A stretch of DNA of 64,000 nt from Pseudomonadales bacterium (GCA_024234325.1 JACKOJ010000004.1:248001-312000), one strand, 5' to 3'; counted from the first letter of the stretch, positions 1 to 9,593 are shown. The notes: generated from the sequence alone by a model not told the origin. Numbers and translations are program-made.

Positions 1-1073
1 ATATCGCGATCATAAAAATAACTGATGTTAAGCAAAGCCTTGTCCAGCGCTCCTGTGGTTTCTCCGATTCTCAACATCCGCACGACAAGAGGAGGAAACA
101 GGCCTGTATTCTGAAAAGCCTGCGACAATGGTTCTCCTTCGTTGATATCGCCTCTCGCCTGCTTGATAGCGGCCTTGACCACTTCATTGTCCACAATGCC
201 TTCAGCAATATCCAGGCAACGCATAATAGGAATACCCGCGTCGTACAGCATGGAAAAAAAATTGGCAAAGCGTGACAAAATAATTTTTTGCAGTACAGGA
301 CCTATTTTCCAGGCCTTCAACTTGACTTCGTCAAAGGCATACCGAGCTTTATTGTTGTACGTCACAGCAAGTTTGAGCACGACAAACAAAGCAATAGGAG
401 TGAACAGACAGATATACCAATAATTGACAATGAAATCCGAGGTGGCAATCAATGCTCGTGTATAAAACGGAAGCTCCTGCCCCATATTAGTCAAAAAATC
501 AACCAGCTTGGGCACAAGATACACCATCAGGAAAATGGTAACCCCAAGCACAGCAATGCCAATAAACAAGGGAGACATGAGTAATTTTTTGGTGGATTTA
601 GCCAACTCGTCCTGCCACTTGATGGTTGCTCCCAAAGACTCCAATACCTTGCCCAATTCACCACTGGCCTCACCCGCCCGGATCAGATTAATAAACAGGG
701 TATCAAATATCGTGGGATAGTCCACCAGCGCTTCAGACAAGGTTTTCCCGCCCTCGATCTCATCAACAATGCTCGCAATTATCTCCCTGAAGGCGGGATT
801 CTCAACGCTATCCCGAAGATCCTTCAAACCTTCCAGCATTGGCACGCCGGCCTTGGTCAATTGCTCCATATGAAAACAAAAGTTTATCAGATCGGTTTTT
901 TCAATTTTACGCTGACCGAAGCCGCTTGTACGCTGAGCAGTGACTTCGGCACGAATGAGATCCAGCCCAATTTTGGACAAGCGCTGCTCCAGCTCCGATT
1001 CGTTAGCAGCATCGATAGAACCCAGGCGGACTCTTCCATCTCTAGCCATCGCTTTGTACTTGTATTGTGACAT
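1..1073 (-). CDS. mshG: MSHA biogenesis inner-membrane platform protein MshG (partial, 3' end off the left edge)
   Basis: The ATG at 1073 opens a frame of 357 codons (MSQYKYKAMARDG...) that runs off the left edge without a stop. It is a GspF/PilC-type polytopic inner-membrane protein, the platform on which the MshE ATPase works during assembly of the mannose-sensitive haemagglutinin type IV pilus. Hydrophobic segments are visible near residues 165-185 and 220-240, as expected at the end of the first GspF domain and after it. It starts 5 nt after the mshE stop, so it belongs to the same transcript. Naming as MshG rests on the E-G order known from Vibrio; a general GspF annotation would also fit. 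This gene and mshE are visibly more A/T-rich than the rest of the window. Confidence 0.88.
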   Translation of the reverse strand, partial: MSQYKYKAMARDGRVRLGSIDAANESELEQRLSKIGLDLIRAEVTAQRTSGFGQRKIEKTDLINFCFHMEQLTKAGVPMLEGLKDLRDSVENPAFREIIASIVDEIEGGKTLSEALVDYPTIFDTLFINLIRAGEASGELGKVLESLGATIKWQDELAKSTKKLLMSPLFIGIAVLGVTIFLMVYLVPKLVDFLTNMGQELPFYTRALIATSDFIVNYWYICLFTPIALFVVLKLAVTYNNKARYAFDEVKLKAWKIGPVLQKIILSRFANFFSMLYDAGIPIMRCLDIAEGIVDNEVVKAAIKQARGDINEGEPLSQAFQNTGLFPPLVVRMLRIGETTGALDKALLNISYFYDRD

Positions 1074-1078
1074 TGATG

Positions 1079-2794
1079 CTAACTCATGATTCGATCAGTC
1101 AAATCCACAACCCGGGAAATTTCTTCCAAACTCGTTGTTCCATCCAGCACCCGACGACACGCATCATAAGCAATTGGTCTAAAACCAAAGGATATTGCCA
1201 GATTGCGCATCTCCCTGACGCTGGCTCGACGGGCAATGAGATCATCCATATCACCCGTCACTTTCAGTATTTCGATTACAGACGTACGCCCCTTGTACCC
1301 CTGATGATCACAACTCTTGCACCCTACTGAATTATAAATGAAGAGTTCTGTATCCAGATCAACATCCAGCAGGCGCTTCTCCAACTCGGAGGCCAGCACT
1401 TTTTCTTTGCAATTCGAACACAATTTCCTGATCAAACGCTGGGCAACAACACCAATCAAATTACCCGCGATCACGTCGGGCAAAATACCAATATCCAACA
1501 AGCGGGGAATTGCCCCTATGGCAGAGTTCGTGTGCAGGGTAGAAAAGACTTGATGCCCCGTCATAGCCGCTCGCAAGGCCATTTCGGCTGTCACATGATC
1601 ACGAATCTCTCCGACCAGAATAACATCGGGGTCCTGACGCATCATCGAACGAATCCCTTCGGAAAACCCCATTTTGGCAGCTTCATTCACGGATGACTGG
1701 CGGATCATATTCATGGGGTATTCTATCGGGTCTTCCAAGGTCATGATGTTGACCCCTTCGGTATTGATATGATTTAACACCGAGTACAAGGTCGTTGTTT
1801 TACCGCTACCTGTAGGCCCGGTAACCAGAACAATCCCTTCCGGTCTCGCCAGCATAAGCTGCAAAAGATTGAGGTTTTCTTCGGTTAACCCCAGTTGATT
1901 CAGTTTGACAATACCTTTGTGTCTGTCCAGTATTCGCAACACGATATTTTCGCCATAATTGGTCGGCTGTGCCGCCACACGAAAATCAATCGGCCTGCCA
2001 ACCAAAGACAGGGAAATGCGCCCGTCCTGAGGCGTTCTAGATTCGGCAATATCCATGCCGCTGACAACCTTTAAGCGCACCACCATCGCTGGCCAGTAGC
2101 GTTTGTGCAAAGAACGAATCTGGCGCAATACACCGTCAATTCGATAGCGAATGCGCAAAAATGCTTCTTCCGGCTCAAAATGGATATCCGACGCCCCCAA
2201 CTGTACCGCATCGGACAAAAGGGCATTGACCAGCCTGACCATAGGATGGCTGTATTCATCTGACTCCATTTGCAAACTTGCAATATCCAACTCACCTGTT
2301 TCAATTTCTCGCAAAATGCCATCAATTGATAAATCAAATCCATACGATTGATCTATAACACGAGCGATGTCCGCTTCCGTGCCCAGCATTGGCACAATAT
2401 TGAGGCTGCCACCGTTCAAGGCCCGCACCTGGTCAAGCGCCACAATATTAAAAGTATCTGCCATGGCCAGTATCAAAGTATTGCTACCCGGATCATAGGA
2501 AATTGGCAGAATATTGTAACGGCGGGCAAGATCCTGAGGGACAATCCGTATGGAGTGCGCATCCAGTACGACTTGACTCAGATCAATACTTTGCTGTCCG
2601 GTATTTTCACTTAGCGCGTCGCGAATGATGGCATCAGTCACGAAACCTAACTCGATTAAAACAGTTCCAAGTGGCTTGCTGCTCGTTTTCAGCTCAAGCA
2701 AACCAATGCGCAACTGATCTTCTGTGATTGCCCCCTGCTCCACCAGAAGAGTGCCAAGTCGTTTCTTTGTTGAAGGTCCAACTGCCGTATTCAT
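1079..2794 (-). CDS. mshE: MSHA pilus extension ATPase MshE (GspE/PilB family)
   Basis: 571-residue hexameric ATPase that powers MSHA pilus polymerisation from the cytoplasmic face. The N-terminal MshEN domain (about residues 10-150) normally binds cyclic di-GMP through two 24-residue motifs. Here the first runs from R12 to L35 and the second from P41 to N64, so both terminal glutamines of the published motif are replaced. The ATPase core follows, with Walker A GPTGSGKTTT near residue 325, a Walker B/Asp box region (MRQDPDVILVGEIRD) and the zinc tetracysteine (CSNC near 456, CKSC near 493) typical of extension ATPases. The start codon overlaps the mshN stop (ATGA), indicating translational coupling. 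Confidence 0.95.
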   Translation of the reverse strand: MNTAVGPSTKKRLGTLLVEQGAITEDQLRIGLLELKTSSKPLGTVLIELGFVTDAIIRDALSENTGQQSIDLSQVVLDAHSIRIVPQDLARRYNILPISYDPGSNTLILAMADTFNIVALDQVRALNGGSLNIVPMLGTEADIARVIDQSYGFDLSIDGILREIETGELDIASLQMESDEYSHPMVRLVNALLSDAVQLGASDIHFEPEEAFLRIRYRIDGVLRQIRSLHKRYWPAMVVRLKVVSGMDIAESRTPQDGRISLSLVGRPIDFRVAAQPTNYGENIVLRILDRHKGIVKLNQLGLTEENLNLLQLMLARPEGIVLVTGPTGSGKTTTLYSVLNHINTEGVNIMTLEDPIEYPMNMIRQSSVNEAAKMGFSEGIRSMMRQDPDVILVGEIRDHVTAEMALRAAMTGHQVFSTLHTNSAIGAIPRLLDIGILPDVIAGNLIGVVAQRLIRKLCSNCKEKVLASELEKRLLDVDLDTELFIYNSVGCKSCDHQGYKGRTSVIEILKVTGDMDDLIARRASVREMRNLAISFGFRPIAYDACRRVLDGTTSLEEISRVVDLTDRIMS

Positions 2795-4800
2795 GGCAGA
2801 ATCCTGCCCAGACTCTCCAGACGTTCCTGCAATACGTTCATATCAAACGACGCCGTGGAATTCTGCTGCGAGTACATCAGAGCTTCTTGATAATAAGTGA
2901 AGGCTGGCCGTGGCTGGTTCAATCGCTCCAGACTCACAGCCAGATTAAAGGCATAATCTGCCAGGACGCTCGTGGTTCCTTCCGCTTTCGCAATCAACAA
3001 CGCATCGAAATATGCCTGCTGCGCCTCAGCCCAACGACCTTGTAACGACAAAAAATTACCAAGACCAAAAGCAACTTGAGGCACTTCCGGATATTGTTCA
3101 CGCAATTGACGAAGCTCCCCTTCTTTGCGCACCGGATCACTGCTCGGGAGTGCTTCGAGCAGCCCGGCCCGTGCAAGCGCATCCCGGGGGTCGAGATTCA
3201 AAAGCTCTGCATAATAATCACGGGCCTGCCCGGCCTGCCCTGATGCAAGAGCAATGGCAGCCAAACCCAGCAATGCATCACGATTATTGGGTAAATTGCG
3301 CAGTGCGGATTCGTAGAGCGATTTTGCCGCTATCATGTCTCCACTGCGAAGCTCGGCGTAAGCCTGGCTTACCTGGGGATCGATTCGGGGGGCAATACGG
3401 CGACTTACATTGATCGTTGACCTAGGCTCTGGCTCCGTTGGGAGGGCTTCGGTACTTGCGACCTGCGTTGTCTGCGACACACTTTCCGGGCGAGTCTCTT
3501 CAACACGATCGCTGACACGCTCATTCCCCGTGTCCGCCATGGTTTCAGGCTCGGCTGAAGCGACCTCAGCCGCCACTGCCGTGGCCAGAGGGGCTTCCGG
3601 TTCAACAGGAGCCGATGTGGCGAAGACACTCTCCGGCTCAGCAGAGGAATCTGTCGCAGCAACTGTTTCAGGTACGGGCGAAAAAGAGGGTTCATGGATA
3701 CCCGAGTCATCTGCAAAGACCGGTTCCGTCGGGATATCGGGCAGGAACGCATTATTGGATGCGTCCTGAAATTCATCAGCAGGCCTGCCCCCCTGATCAA
3801 AGTTGGTGCTGGCCACCGGCGGAGGGTAAACCTCATTACCTGTCGACAGAAACCATAAATATCCGCCACCTATCAACAACAACAGCACGACGACACCAAG
3901 CAGATACCATTGTCTTCGATTACTGTCGAACGGTTTGTGCTGTTTCGCCATGAACAGCGCCTGTGCAGACTGACGACGACTCCTTTCTTTTACTTGCTGC
4001 TCCTGCCTCTGTTGTGCCGCCTTCTCGGCAAGTGAGGGGTGCTCGGGCTCATTATCCAGGACACTCGACGTCTCCCCGGCATCGGGGGGTTCAGGTTTCG
4101 TGTTGAAATCGGTCTTTGCCTCCGATACGGCTGGCTTAAGCTCCCTTGTTTCCACCGCAGCAAGCGGCGGCTCCGAGGGCTCCTCAGAACTCTCCGAAAC
4201 GAGCAAACCGGGCTTCTCCTGCACCGGTTCTTCAGACCCCACTGAGGCTCCGTTTTCATCAAAAGAGGTCCCATCAAGCGAAGGCTCCAGCTCAGGAAAA
4301 AACTCAATGTCCGCCAAGGTGAACGCTTCACCGGCCTGCTCTAGCGGAACATCATCAAGTTTTGTGGCAAGCGGCAGCTCTTTGTCGGTATGTTGTACAC
4401 TCGTGTCTGCATCATCATCCTTGGCTTGCTCATCGACTGACGGGAAATCAATGCTGTGAGCCTCGCCATCGGCATCCGCCAAGGCGGCATCAAGGTCATT
4501 TCCGGAATCGACACCGCCAGGCTGGAGGGCCGTATCAAGCATGGCTTCATCAATCTGAAAATCGATCACCCCATTGTCCAGCGATGGCGTATTCTGCGTT
4601 GCCGATTCCAGGACTGGCTGCTGCGCTGATTCCGTAGAGGGTCGCTGTTCTTGTCGCGCACCGGCCTCATGTGCTTCAGCCGTTTCTTCAGCTGCCGCAA
4701 TCTTTTCGTTTTCGCTATCGGCATCGGGCGTACTTCCCTGCCCTGCCGATTTACGCTTGGCTTCTTCTGCCTTACGCAGTGCATCCATCAATAGACTCAT
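2791..4800 (-). CDS. mshN: MSHA biogenesis TPR protein MshN-like
   Basis: 669-residue bitopic membrane protein. The N-terminus MSLLMDALRKAEEAKR matches the conserved start of MshN-type proteins. A long acidic, low-complexity cytoplasmic stretch rich in Glu, Asp, Ser and Pro follows (about 20-280), then one membrane helix near residues 296-316, another acidic Pro/Ala/Glu linker, and a C-terminal tetratricopeptide region (about 490-660) that would lie in the periplasm. By analogy it supports secretin or pilin assembly through TPR contacts. It is longer than the Vibrio protein because of the acidic linkers. It starts 18 nt after the mshL stop. The function is inferred from position and the conserved N-terminus, since the middle of the protein is not diagnostic. 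Confidence 0.85.
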   Translation of the reverse strand: MSLLMDALRKAEEAKRKSAGQGSTPDADSENEKIAAAEETAEAHEAGARQEQRPSTESAQQPVLESATQNTPSLDNGVIDFQIDEAMLDTALQPGGVDSGNDLDAALADADGEAHSIDFPSVDEQAKDDDADTSVQHTDKELPLATKLDDVPLEQAGEAFTLADIEFFPELEPSLDGTSFDENGASVGSEEPVQEKPGLLVSESSEEPSEPPLAAVETRELKPAVSEAKTDFNTKPEPPDAGETSSVLDNEPEHPSLAEKAAQQRQEQQVKERSRRQSAQALFMAKQHKPFDSNRRQWYLLGVVVLLLLIGGGYLWFLSTGNEVYPPPVASTNFDQGGRPADEFQDASNNAFLPDIPTEPVFADDSGIHEPSFSPVPETVAATDSSAEPESVFATSAPVEPEAPLATAVAAEVASAEPETMADTGNERVSDRVEETRPESVSQTTQVASTEALPTEPEPRSTINVSRRIAPRIDPQVSQAYAELRSGDMIAAKSLYESALRNLPNNRDALLGLAAIALASGQAGQARDYYAELLNLDPRDALARAGLLEALPSSDPVRKEGELRQLREQYPEVPQVAFGLGNFLSLQGRWAEAQQAYFDALLIAKAEGTTSVLADYAFNLAVSLERLNQPRPAFTYYQEALMYSQQNSTASFDMNVLQERLESLGRILP

Positions 4801-4818
4801 TGCAATATACTCGCGACA

Positions 4819-6474
4819 CTATCTTCCATCGTTATCTTCAGTAAAACGGGATGTCATAAAGCCGTCACTGTTGACATCGATATCTGATAAAAAGTCTCTG
4901 TAGGGGCTCAAATCACTGTCCAGGGACGCATCTTTAATAACAACAGGCCGAATAAATACAATGAGCTCCGTTTTCTTCGCGACCTCCTCTTTGTAGCTAA
5001 ACAGCCCCCCCACACCTGGTAACCTGGACAGCCCGGGCAACCCGGAGGTTTGATCATCTATGGAGTCCTGCATCAACCCACCAAGCACGGCAATTTGACC
5101 ACTGTAGACTTTCAGAATGGATTCCATTTCCCGTATTTGTACCTCCGGAATACCATTAACCACATTATTACTATTCAAAGTCGGGTTGGGATCGTTCACA
5201 TAGCGCAAGATACGGGAAATAGTGGGGCGCACGTTCAATGTCACCTGATCCCCTTCACCTATCTGCGGGGTCACCCCCATAACAAACCCTACCGGAATTG
5301 TATTGATTTCAGAGGTATAGGTTGGCGGTGTGCCGGGGCCATTCACCGTCGCCGGCGTGCCAGCTTGCACATCCAAGGTGAAAAACACCCGGTTATCCAC
5401 CACACGCAACATGGCAGTCTGGTTATTCAGCGCCATTAACTTGGGGCTTGACAGCACGCGCAAGTTACCGAACTGGGACAGCATCCGCATACTCGTCGCC
5501 AGTGCATCCGGCCCCGCGCTGCGATCCAGAGTTAAGGTACTGACCGGAGACTCTGTAAGATTAAGACCGTTCAAGGACTGCACAAAATCCAACTGGCCGC
5601 TGTCACGACCGATGACGGCCCAGTCCACACCCGACTGATACTGATCACTCAGTTCAACTTCAACAATGGTTGCTTCAATCAACACCTGAGCAAGGGAACG
5701 ACTGCGAACAAAATCCAGGAATCGCTGAATTTCATTGTGTTGCCGGGAAGTTCCCCGCACGAGAACAATGCCATTTTCAACATTGCTGATCACATTGACA
5801 GAACCTTGGTCAGCCTCACCACCACCGGCCTCTCCCATAATGGCAAGCAAATTGGCATTCAGGGTTTCCCAGAATCTATTCGTCGAGGTCTGCCTCAACG
5901 CAGCGGTTGAATTGTTGCTGCCCGTGCCACCAGAATCAGCCCCGCCAACACTGCCAAAGGCGGAGGTCGCGGTAAAATCCGTCGTGGACTCCCGTGCCAC
6001 GTTGACATAATCCACTTGATAGGTTTTCAAAAAAGGCGTGTCGGCCTCTACCTCCAGCCCACTAATCGGGTCAATCCGCCAACGAATATCAATCTGTCGT
6101 CCAATACGGTCTAGAATCTGCGGCAACGTTCGGTCCACCACATTTAAACTGACTACCCCAAGCACATTGGGATTAACATCAACATTGACACCTGCATCAC
6201 GAGCAATCGCGAACAGCAGCTCACGAACCGGCACATCCTGCACAACGACGGACAAGAGCTCCGGGGTCTCCTGAGCACTGGGCTCTGGCAACAAAGCAGT
6301 CGAACTTGATTGCACAATACCGGGAATACCCCTCCCTTCCTCAACAAGCTCCGGCACCTGCAAATGGCGCCCCTGAGGATTTGGTTCCGGCAGGGTGGTG
6401 CCACACGCGCTGATCAATACCCCTGACATTGCCAGCAGTACAACGCGTTGCCTGCACACTCTCATCATCTTCAT
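4819..6474 (-). CDS. mshL: MSHA pilus secretin MshL (outer-membrane lipoprotein)
   Basis: Secretin-family protein of 551 residues forming the outer-membrane pore of the MSHA pilus. I place the start at ATG 6474, which shares its A with the mshM stop (TGATG). An in-frame ATG at 6501 is possible but would overlap mshM by 28 nt. The N-terminus is a lipoprotein signal with lipobox LISACG. Secretin N-domains follow (STN-like around residues 70-140, then an NolW-type domain with a Ser/Gly-rich insert around 165-190), and then the C-terminal secretin beta domain with the conserved VPVLSDIPGLG-like region reading SGLPGLSRLPGVGGLF. It lies between mshM and mshN in one transcription unit. Confidence 0.92.
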   Translation of the reverse strand: MKMMRVCRQRVVLLAMSGVLISACGTTLPEPNPQGRHLQVPELVEEGRGIPGIVQSSSTALLPEPSAQETPELLSVVVQDVPVRELLFAIARDAGVNVDVNPNVLGVVSLNVVDRTLPQILDRIGRQIDIRWRIDPISGLEVEADTPFLKTYQVDYVNVARESTTDFTATSAFGSVGGADSGGTGSNNSTAALRQTSTNRFWETLNANLLAIMGEAGGGEADQGSVNVISNVENGIVLVRGTSRQHNEIQRFLDFVRSRSLAQVLIEATIVEVELSDQYQSGVDWAVIGRDSGQLDFVQSLNGLNLTESPVSTLTLDRSAGPDALATSMRMLSQFGNLRVLSSPKLMALNNQTAMLRVVDNRVFFTLDVQAGTPATVNGPGTPPTYTSEINTIPVGFVMGVTPQIGEGDQVTLNVRPTISRILRYVNDPNPTLNSNNVVNGIPEVQIREMESILKVYSGQIAVLGGLMQDSIDDQTSGLPGLSRLPGVGGLFSYKEEVAKKTELIVFIRPVVIKDASLDSDLSPYRDFLSDIDVNSDGFMTSRFTEDNDGR

Positions 6475-8105
6475 CACCCACGCCCTCCAAAAGAACCACA
6501 ATCCAAACGCCTGATGCTCTGCACAAACGGACTGTTGTTGCGCAGCACTGTCGGCAACACGGGGATCAGCGCCCGTGCCTGCTCCACCGAGCCAAACTCA
6601 CCGTATACAACTTTCCAGTAATCCACCCCGTTCATTTGTGAAATACAGGCATGGGTATTATCCCAAAATTCTGTCCCGTAAAGACGCCCAAGCACATAGT
6701 TTACGTAGTAATCTACATAAGCCGCATCAATTCTGGCCACAGACAGCAATTGCACTGTATAGGCGTCCTGATCCGAAGCCTCCAGCCAGGATTCAGATGC
6801 CCTTGTACGCATCGCCAGCCAACCCAGCCCGTTTGCCGAAAATTGCTCAGCCCCCGGCACTGGGGCCTGCACTGACGATTCAGGCCTGCCCTCTGCCAGC
6901 ATGCTCTGACTTAGCTCCGGGACAAGATCGGCATTCACGCTCAATGGCTCAGCAGCAGTCCGCGCCACACTCCCGGAGAGTTCATTTCCCGGGACTTGCT
7001 GCCTGGCTTCGACCGCTGCGTCTGCTACAACCTCACTCACCGTAACGGGAATCTCTGACGGGAGGAGAGAGGGAGAGACGGTGGCGCTATCCGCGACAGC
7101 AGGCGCGGAAAGCGCCACCACTGCATCAGGAACATGCGCCGCCAGAACCGGACTTGCATTGCGAGCACTGAGCCACCACACCGTTCCCAGAACCAGAAGG
7201 GAGAGCAACAGCGCAAGCGTAATCCAGAGACCCGGCTGCCGCCACTTCGGCTGATAATAACCGCTGTCTTTGATCGCCGCCTTGACGTGGCGCGCCAACA
7301 CGGCTGGTTTCAACGAATGCCCCACGCTTCTTGGTCTCAAGGCCGTCGCAGATTCCGAGTAGGCAGCCAGCATGGCCTTGTCCGCCAAAATATTGATGCG
7401 GCGGGTAAGGCCACCCGAAGCCTTCGCAATCAATTTTTCCGCCCCCGCATCAAACACCTGAGGCGCGGGGCAGCCTGCCGCCTGCAAGCGATAACGGATA
7501 TAGTCTCTCACCTCCTCCAGATTCAGAGGCCGCAAGTCGAAACTGTGGGTAATACGCTCGCGCAATTGACGAATTGATTTGTCCTGGAGATTTTTGTCCA
7601 GCTCAGGCTGGCCAAAGAGAACAATTTGCATCAGCTTGTGCTGGTGGGTCTCCAGATTGCTGAACAGCCGAACCTCCTCAAGAGTCTCCAGCGGCATGCT
7701 CTGTGCCTCTTCGATAATCACCAGTACGCTTTTGTTGGCCGCGTGCTGCTGCAGCAGATACTCCTGCAGATGCTGCATCAGTACCAGCCGCTGCGTAGAA
7801 TGATCGACCGGCAGCTTCAGCTCGAAGGCGATGGCGTAAAGGATGTCATGAGGGGAAAGATTGGGATTGGCGAGATAGACAATCTCTACCGACTCCGGCA
7901 AGCGTTCTTCGAGCATGCGGCAGAGCATGGTTTTGCCGCTGCCGACTTCGCCAACCACTTTGAGGATGCCTTCGCCCGAACTAATCGCGTACAGCAGGGC
8001 TTCCAGCACGACGCCACGCCCGTTGGCCCCGCCTGTATAAAAAAGACTGGGGTCCGGCGTGATTCGAAAGGGCGGACGCTCCAGGGAATAATATTCCAAG
8101 TACAC
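6474..8105 (-). CDS. mshM: MSHA biogenesis ATPase MshM (ExeA/GspA-like AAA) with C-terminal SPOR-like domain
   Basis: 543 residues. The N-terminal AAA ATPase has Walker A GEVGSGKT at residues 52-59 and Walker B VLVIIEEAQ, as in ExeA/GspA proteins that help a secretin cross peptidoglycan. A membrane helix lies near 290-312, followed by an Ala/Val/Pro-rich periplasmic linker. The last about 90 residues (YTVQLLSV ... YWKVVYGEFGS) resemble a SPOR peptidoglycan-binding domain, a far longer C-terminus than in Vibrio MshM. The start codon is GTG, preceded at moderate distance by AAGGAT. It is the first gene of the msh transcript here; no mshI, mshJ or mshK lies upstream. Confidence 0.88.
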   Translation of the reverse strand: MYLEYYSLERPPFRITPDPSLFYTGGANGRGVVLEALLYAISSGEGILKVVGEVGSGKTMLCRMLEERLPESVEIVYLANPNLSPHDILYAIAFELKLPVDHSTQRLVLMQHLQEYLLQQHAANKSVLVIIEEAQSMPLETLEEVRLFSNLETHQHKLMQIVLFGQPELDKNLQDKSIRQLRERITHSFDLRPLNLEEVRDYIRYRLQAAGCPAPQVFDAGAEKLIAKASGGLTRRINILADKAMLAAYSESATALRPRSVGHSLKPAVLARHVKAAIKDSGYYQPKWRQPGLWITLALLLSLLVLGTVWWLSARNASPVLAAHVPDAVVALSAPAVADSATVSPSLLPSEIPVTVSEVVADAAVEARQQVPGNELSGSVARTAAEPLSVNADLVPELSQSMLAEGRPESSVQAPVPGAEQFSANGLGWLAMRTRASESWLEASDQDAYTVQLLSVARIDAAYVDYYVNYVLGRLYGTEFWDNTHACISQMNGVDYWKVVYGEFGSVEQARALIPVLPTVLRNNSPFVQSIRRLDCGSFGGRG

Positions 8106-8265
8106 TGAAAAATATTTATCCTTTTTAAGGGGTTAAGAGATTTTTTTGCAGGCCAGATTAACTCATATTTTAGCGACAAAAAATAGCCTAATACGCGGTA
8201 AAAATGTGGATAAAAGCCCATCTTTGATCAAATAACGAAAGTCCACAGAGAAAACAGCCTGATTC
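8106..8265. other. A/T-rich leader upstream of mshM
   Basis: This stretch separates mshM from the converging end of the acyltransferase transcript and is clearly richer in A/T than its surroundings. It should hold the promoter of the msh operon (minus strand). Several TATA-like hexamers are present, but I cannot single out a -35/-10 pair with confidence, and no hairpin or repeat stands out. Confidence 0.4.
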
Positions 8266-8339
8266 CGGCTTTGATGACGTACATTTTTGGAGGACCGGAC
8301 GGTAGCAAACTACCCGCGGGAATGGGAAAATCGGCGCTC

Positions 8340-9488
8340 TCAGAGGTTTTGAACGCGGGAAAGCACAGGGTTGGCGTACATGCGCAGAATAAACGGGCGG
8401 ATATTGGCATCCACCGCCTGCAGACGGGCCTCGAAGGTATCGCGCGTGGTCAGCGGAATGTCCGCGAGCGCCGGCAATAGTGACATGGCGGCTTCCGGCA
8501 CACTCTCGGGCTCGGTTTCCCGCAGCAGGTGCACCGCGAGGTAGTTGGTGTCCTGCAGCCGGTAGTTGTCCACCACCTGACGATCAACACGCGAGACAGC
8601 CTCGTCGGCGTCGTCGCTCTCCAGCACCAGTTGCTCGCCAAAGGCCACATGCACATGCCCCTTGAAGCCGACCATGCCGGTCACGATGCTGTGAATATCG
8701 CTGCGCTCGTCCTTCTGGTACCTGCCATGGGTCGCCTTCTGGTAAAGCTCGTCGGCCTTCAGCGCATCGCAGGGATCAAATTCATAGGACACCGACACCG
8801 GCACAATGTGCAGAGCATTCAGGGCGGCAGCGAAGCCGTCTCCCCGTCTAGCCATGGACAGCATCTTGAGAATCGCCGTCTCGGTGCAGTCCACGCCGTC
8901 CTTCGCCCGCCCTTCTCTCTGGGCGATCCATACGTTGTGATGATTTTCGACCAGATAGTGCATGTATTCCGACAGTTGCATGGAAGATTTCAGCAGATCA
9001 CGCCCTTTCAGCGAACGCTTCACGATGAAGCTTTTGTTCAGACGCATCAGGTCGGTCACAAAGGGACGCTTGAGCAGATTATCGCCAATGGCGATGTAAA
9101 CCGTGTCAAAGCCGGCGTGATACAGCATGTAATTCACAAAGGCCGGGTCCATGGCGATGTCGCGATGGTTGCACAGAAACAGATAGGCCTTCTCTTTGGA
9201 CAGATGTTCAATCCCCGAGTGGGTCAGTTGCGAGGTGGTTTTTTCGATCATCTGGTCCATATACAGGGCGATGACGCTCTGCATGCGTTTGACGTCGTTG
9301 ACACCTGCCAGTTGCGCGCCCAGCTTGCGGCGGGTCAGCCAGCGGGCAAGCCCCGGCAACCAGCGGCTCAGGCGCGGAGCACCGAAACCGGCGAGGCTGC
9401 TGATGAATTCGGGGTTCGCGAGGAGCCTGTCAATGACAGGGCGTACTTCCTCGTCGTGGTAGGGGCGAATGTCCTGAAACTGGTCCAT
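8340..9488 (-). CDS. 1-acyl-sn-glycerol-3-phosphate acyltransferase-like protein (PlsB/PlsC fold)
   Basis: 382 residues from the ATG at 9488 (AGGAA about 14 nt upstream). An in-frame ATG at 9563 would add 25 residues of poor character. It carries the glycerolipid acyltransferase signature: NHRDIAMD for the catalytic His-Asp block, then FIVKRSLKG and the glycerol-phosphate-binding-like REGRAKDG. His and the distal Asp are separated by five residues, not the four of textbook HX4D, a variant I associate with the NHRDI-type branch of uncharacterised acyltransferases. It probably transfers an acyl chain to a lysophospholipid at the inner membrane. The exact substrate cannot be read from sequence. 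It may share a transcript with the upstream ABC exporter. Confidence 0.85.
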   Translation of the reverse strand: MDQFQDIRPYHDEEVRPVIDRLLANPEFISSLAGFGAPRLSRWLPGLARWLTRRKLGAQLAGVNDVKRMQSVIALYMDQMIEKTTSQLTHSGIEHLSKEKAYLFLCNHRDIAMDPAFVNYMLYHAGFDTVYIAIGDNLLKRPFVTDLMRLNKSFIVKRSLKGRDLLKSSMQLSEYMHYLVENHHNVWIAQREGRAKDGVDCTETAILKMLSMARRGDGFAAALNALHIVPVSVSYEFDPCDALKADELYQKATHGRYQKDERSDIHSIVTGMVGFKGHVHVAFGEQLVLESDDADEAVSRVDRQVVDNYRLQDTNYLAVHLLRETEPESVPEAAMSLLPALADIPLTTRDTFEARLQAVDANIRPFILRMYANPVLSRVQNL

Positions 9489-9593
9489 AGATGACGTGTG
9501 ATTCCTGCTCACGGGCGCAGGTTGCGCGGCTAATCTGAAAACGGTCACTGACTCGGGCCGCACAGGCCCGGACCGTTCGGGGCGCGATTCTAC

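Noticed and set aside
6474..6501. Upstream ATG (6501) as the start of mshL
   Set aside because: It lies inside mshM and would put WFFWRAWV before an otherwise standard lipoprotein signal; the ATG at 6474, sharing a base with the mshM stop, fits better.
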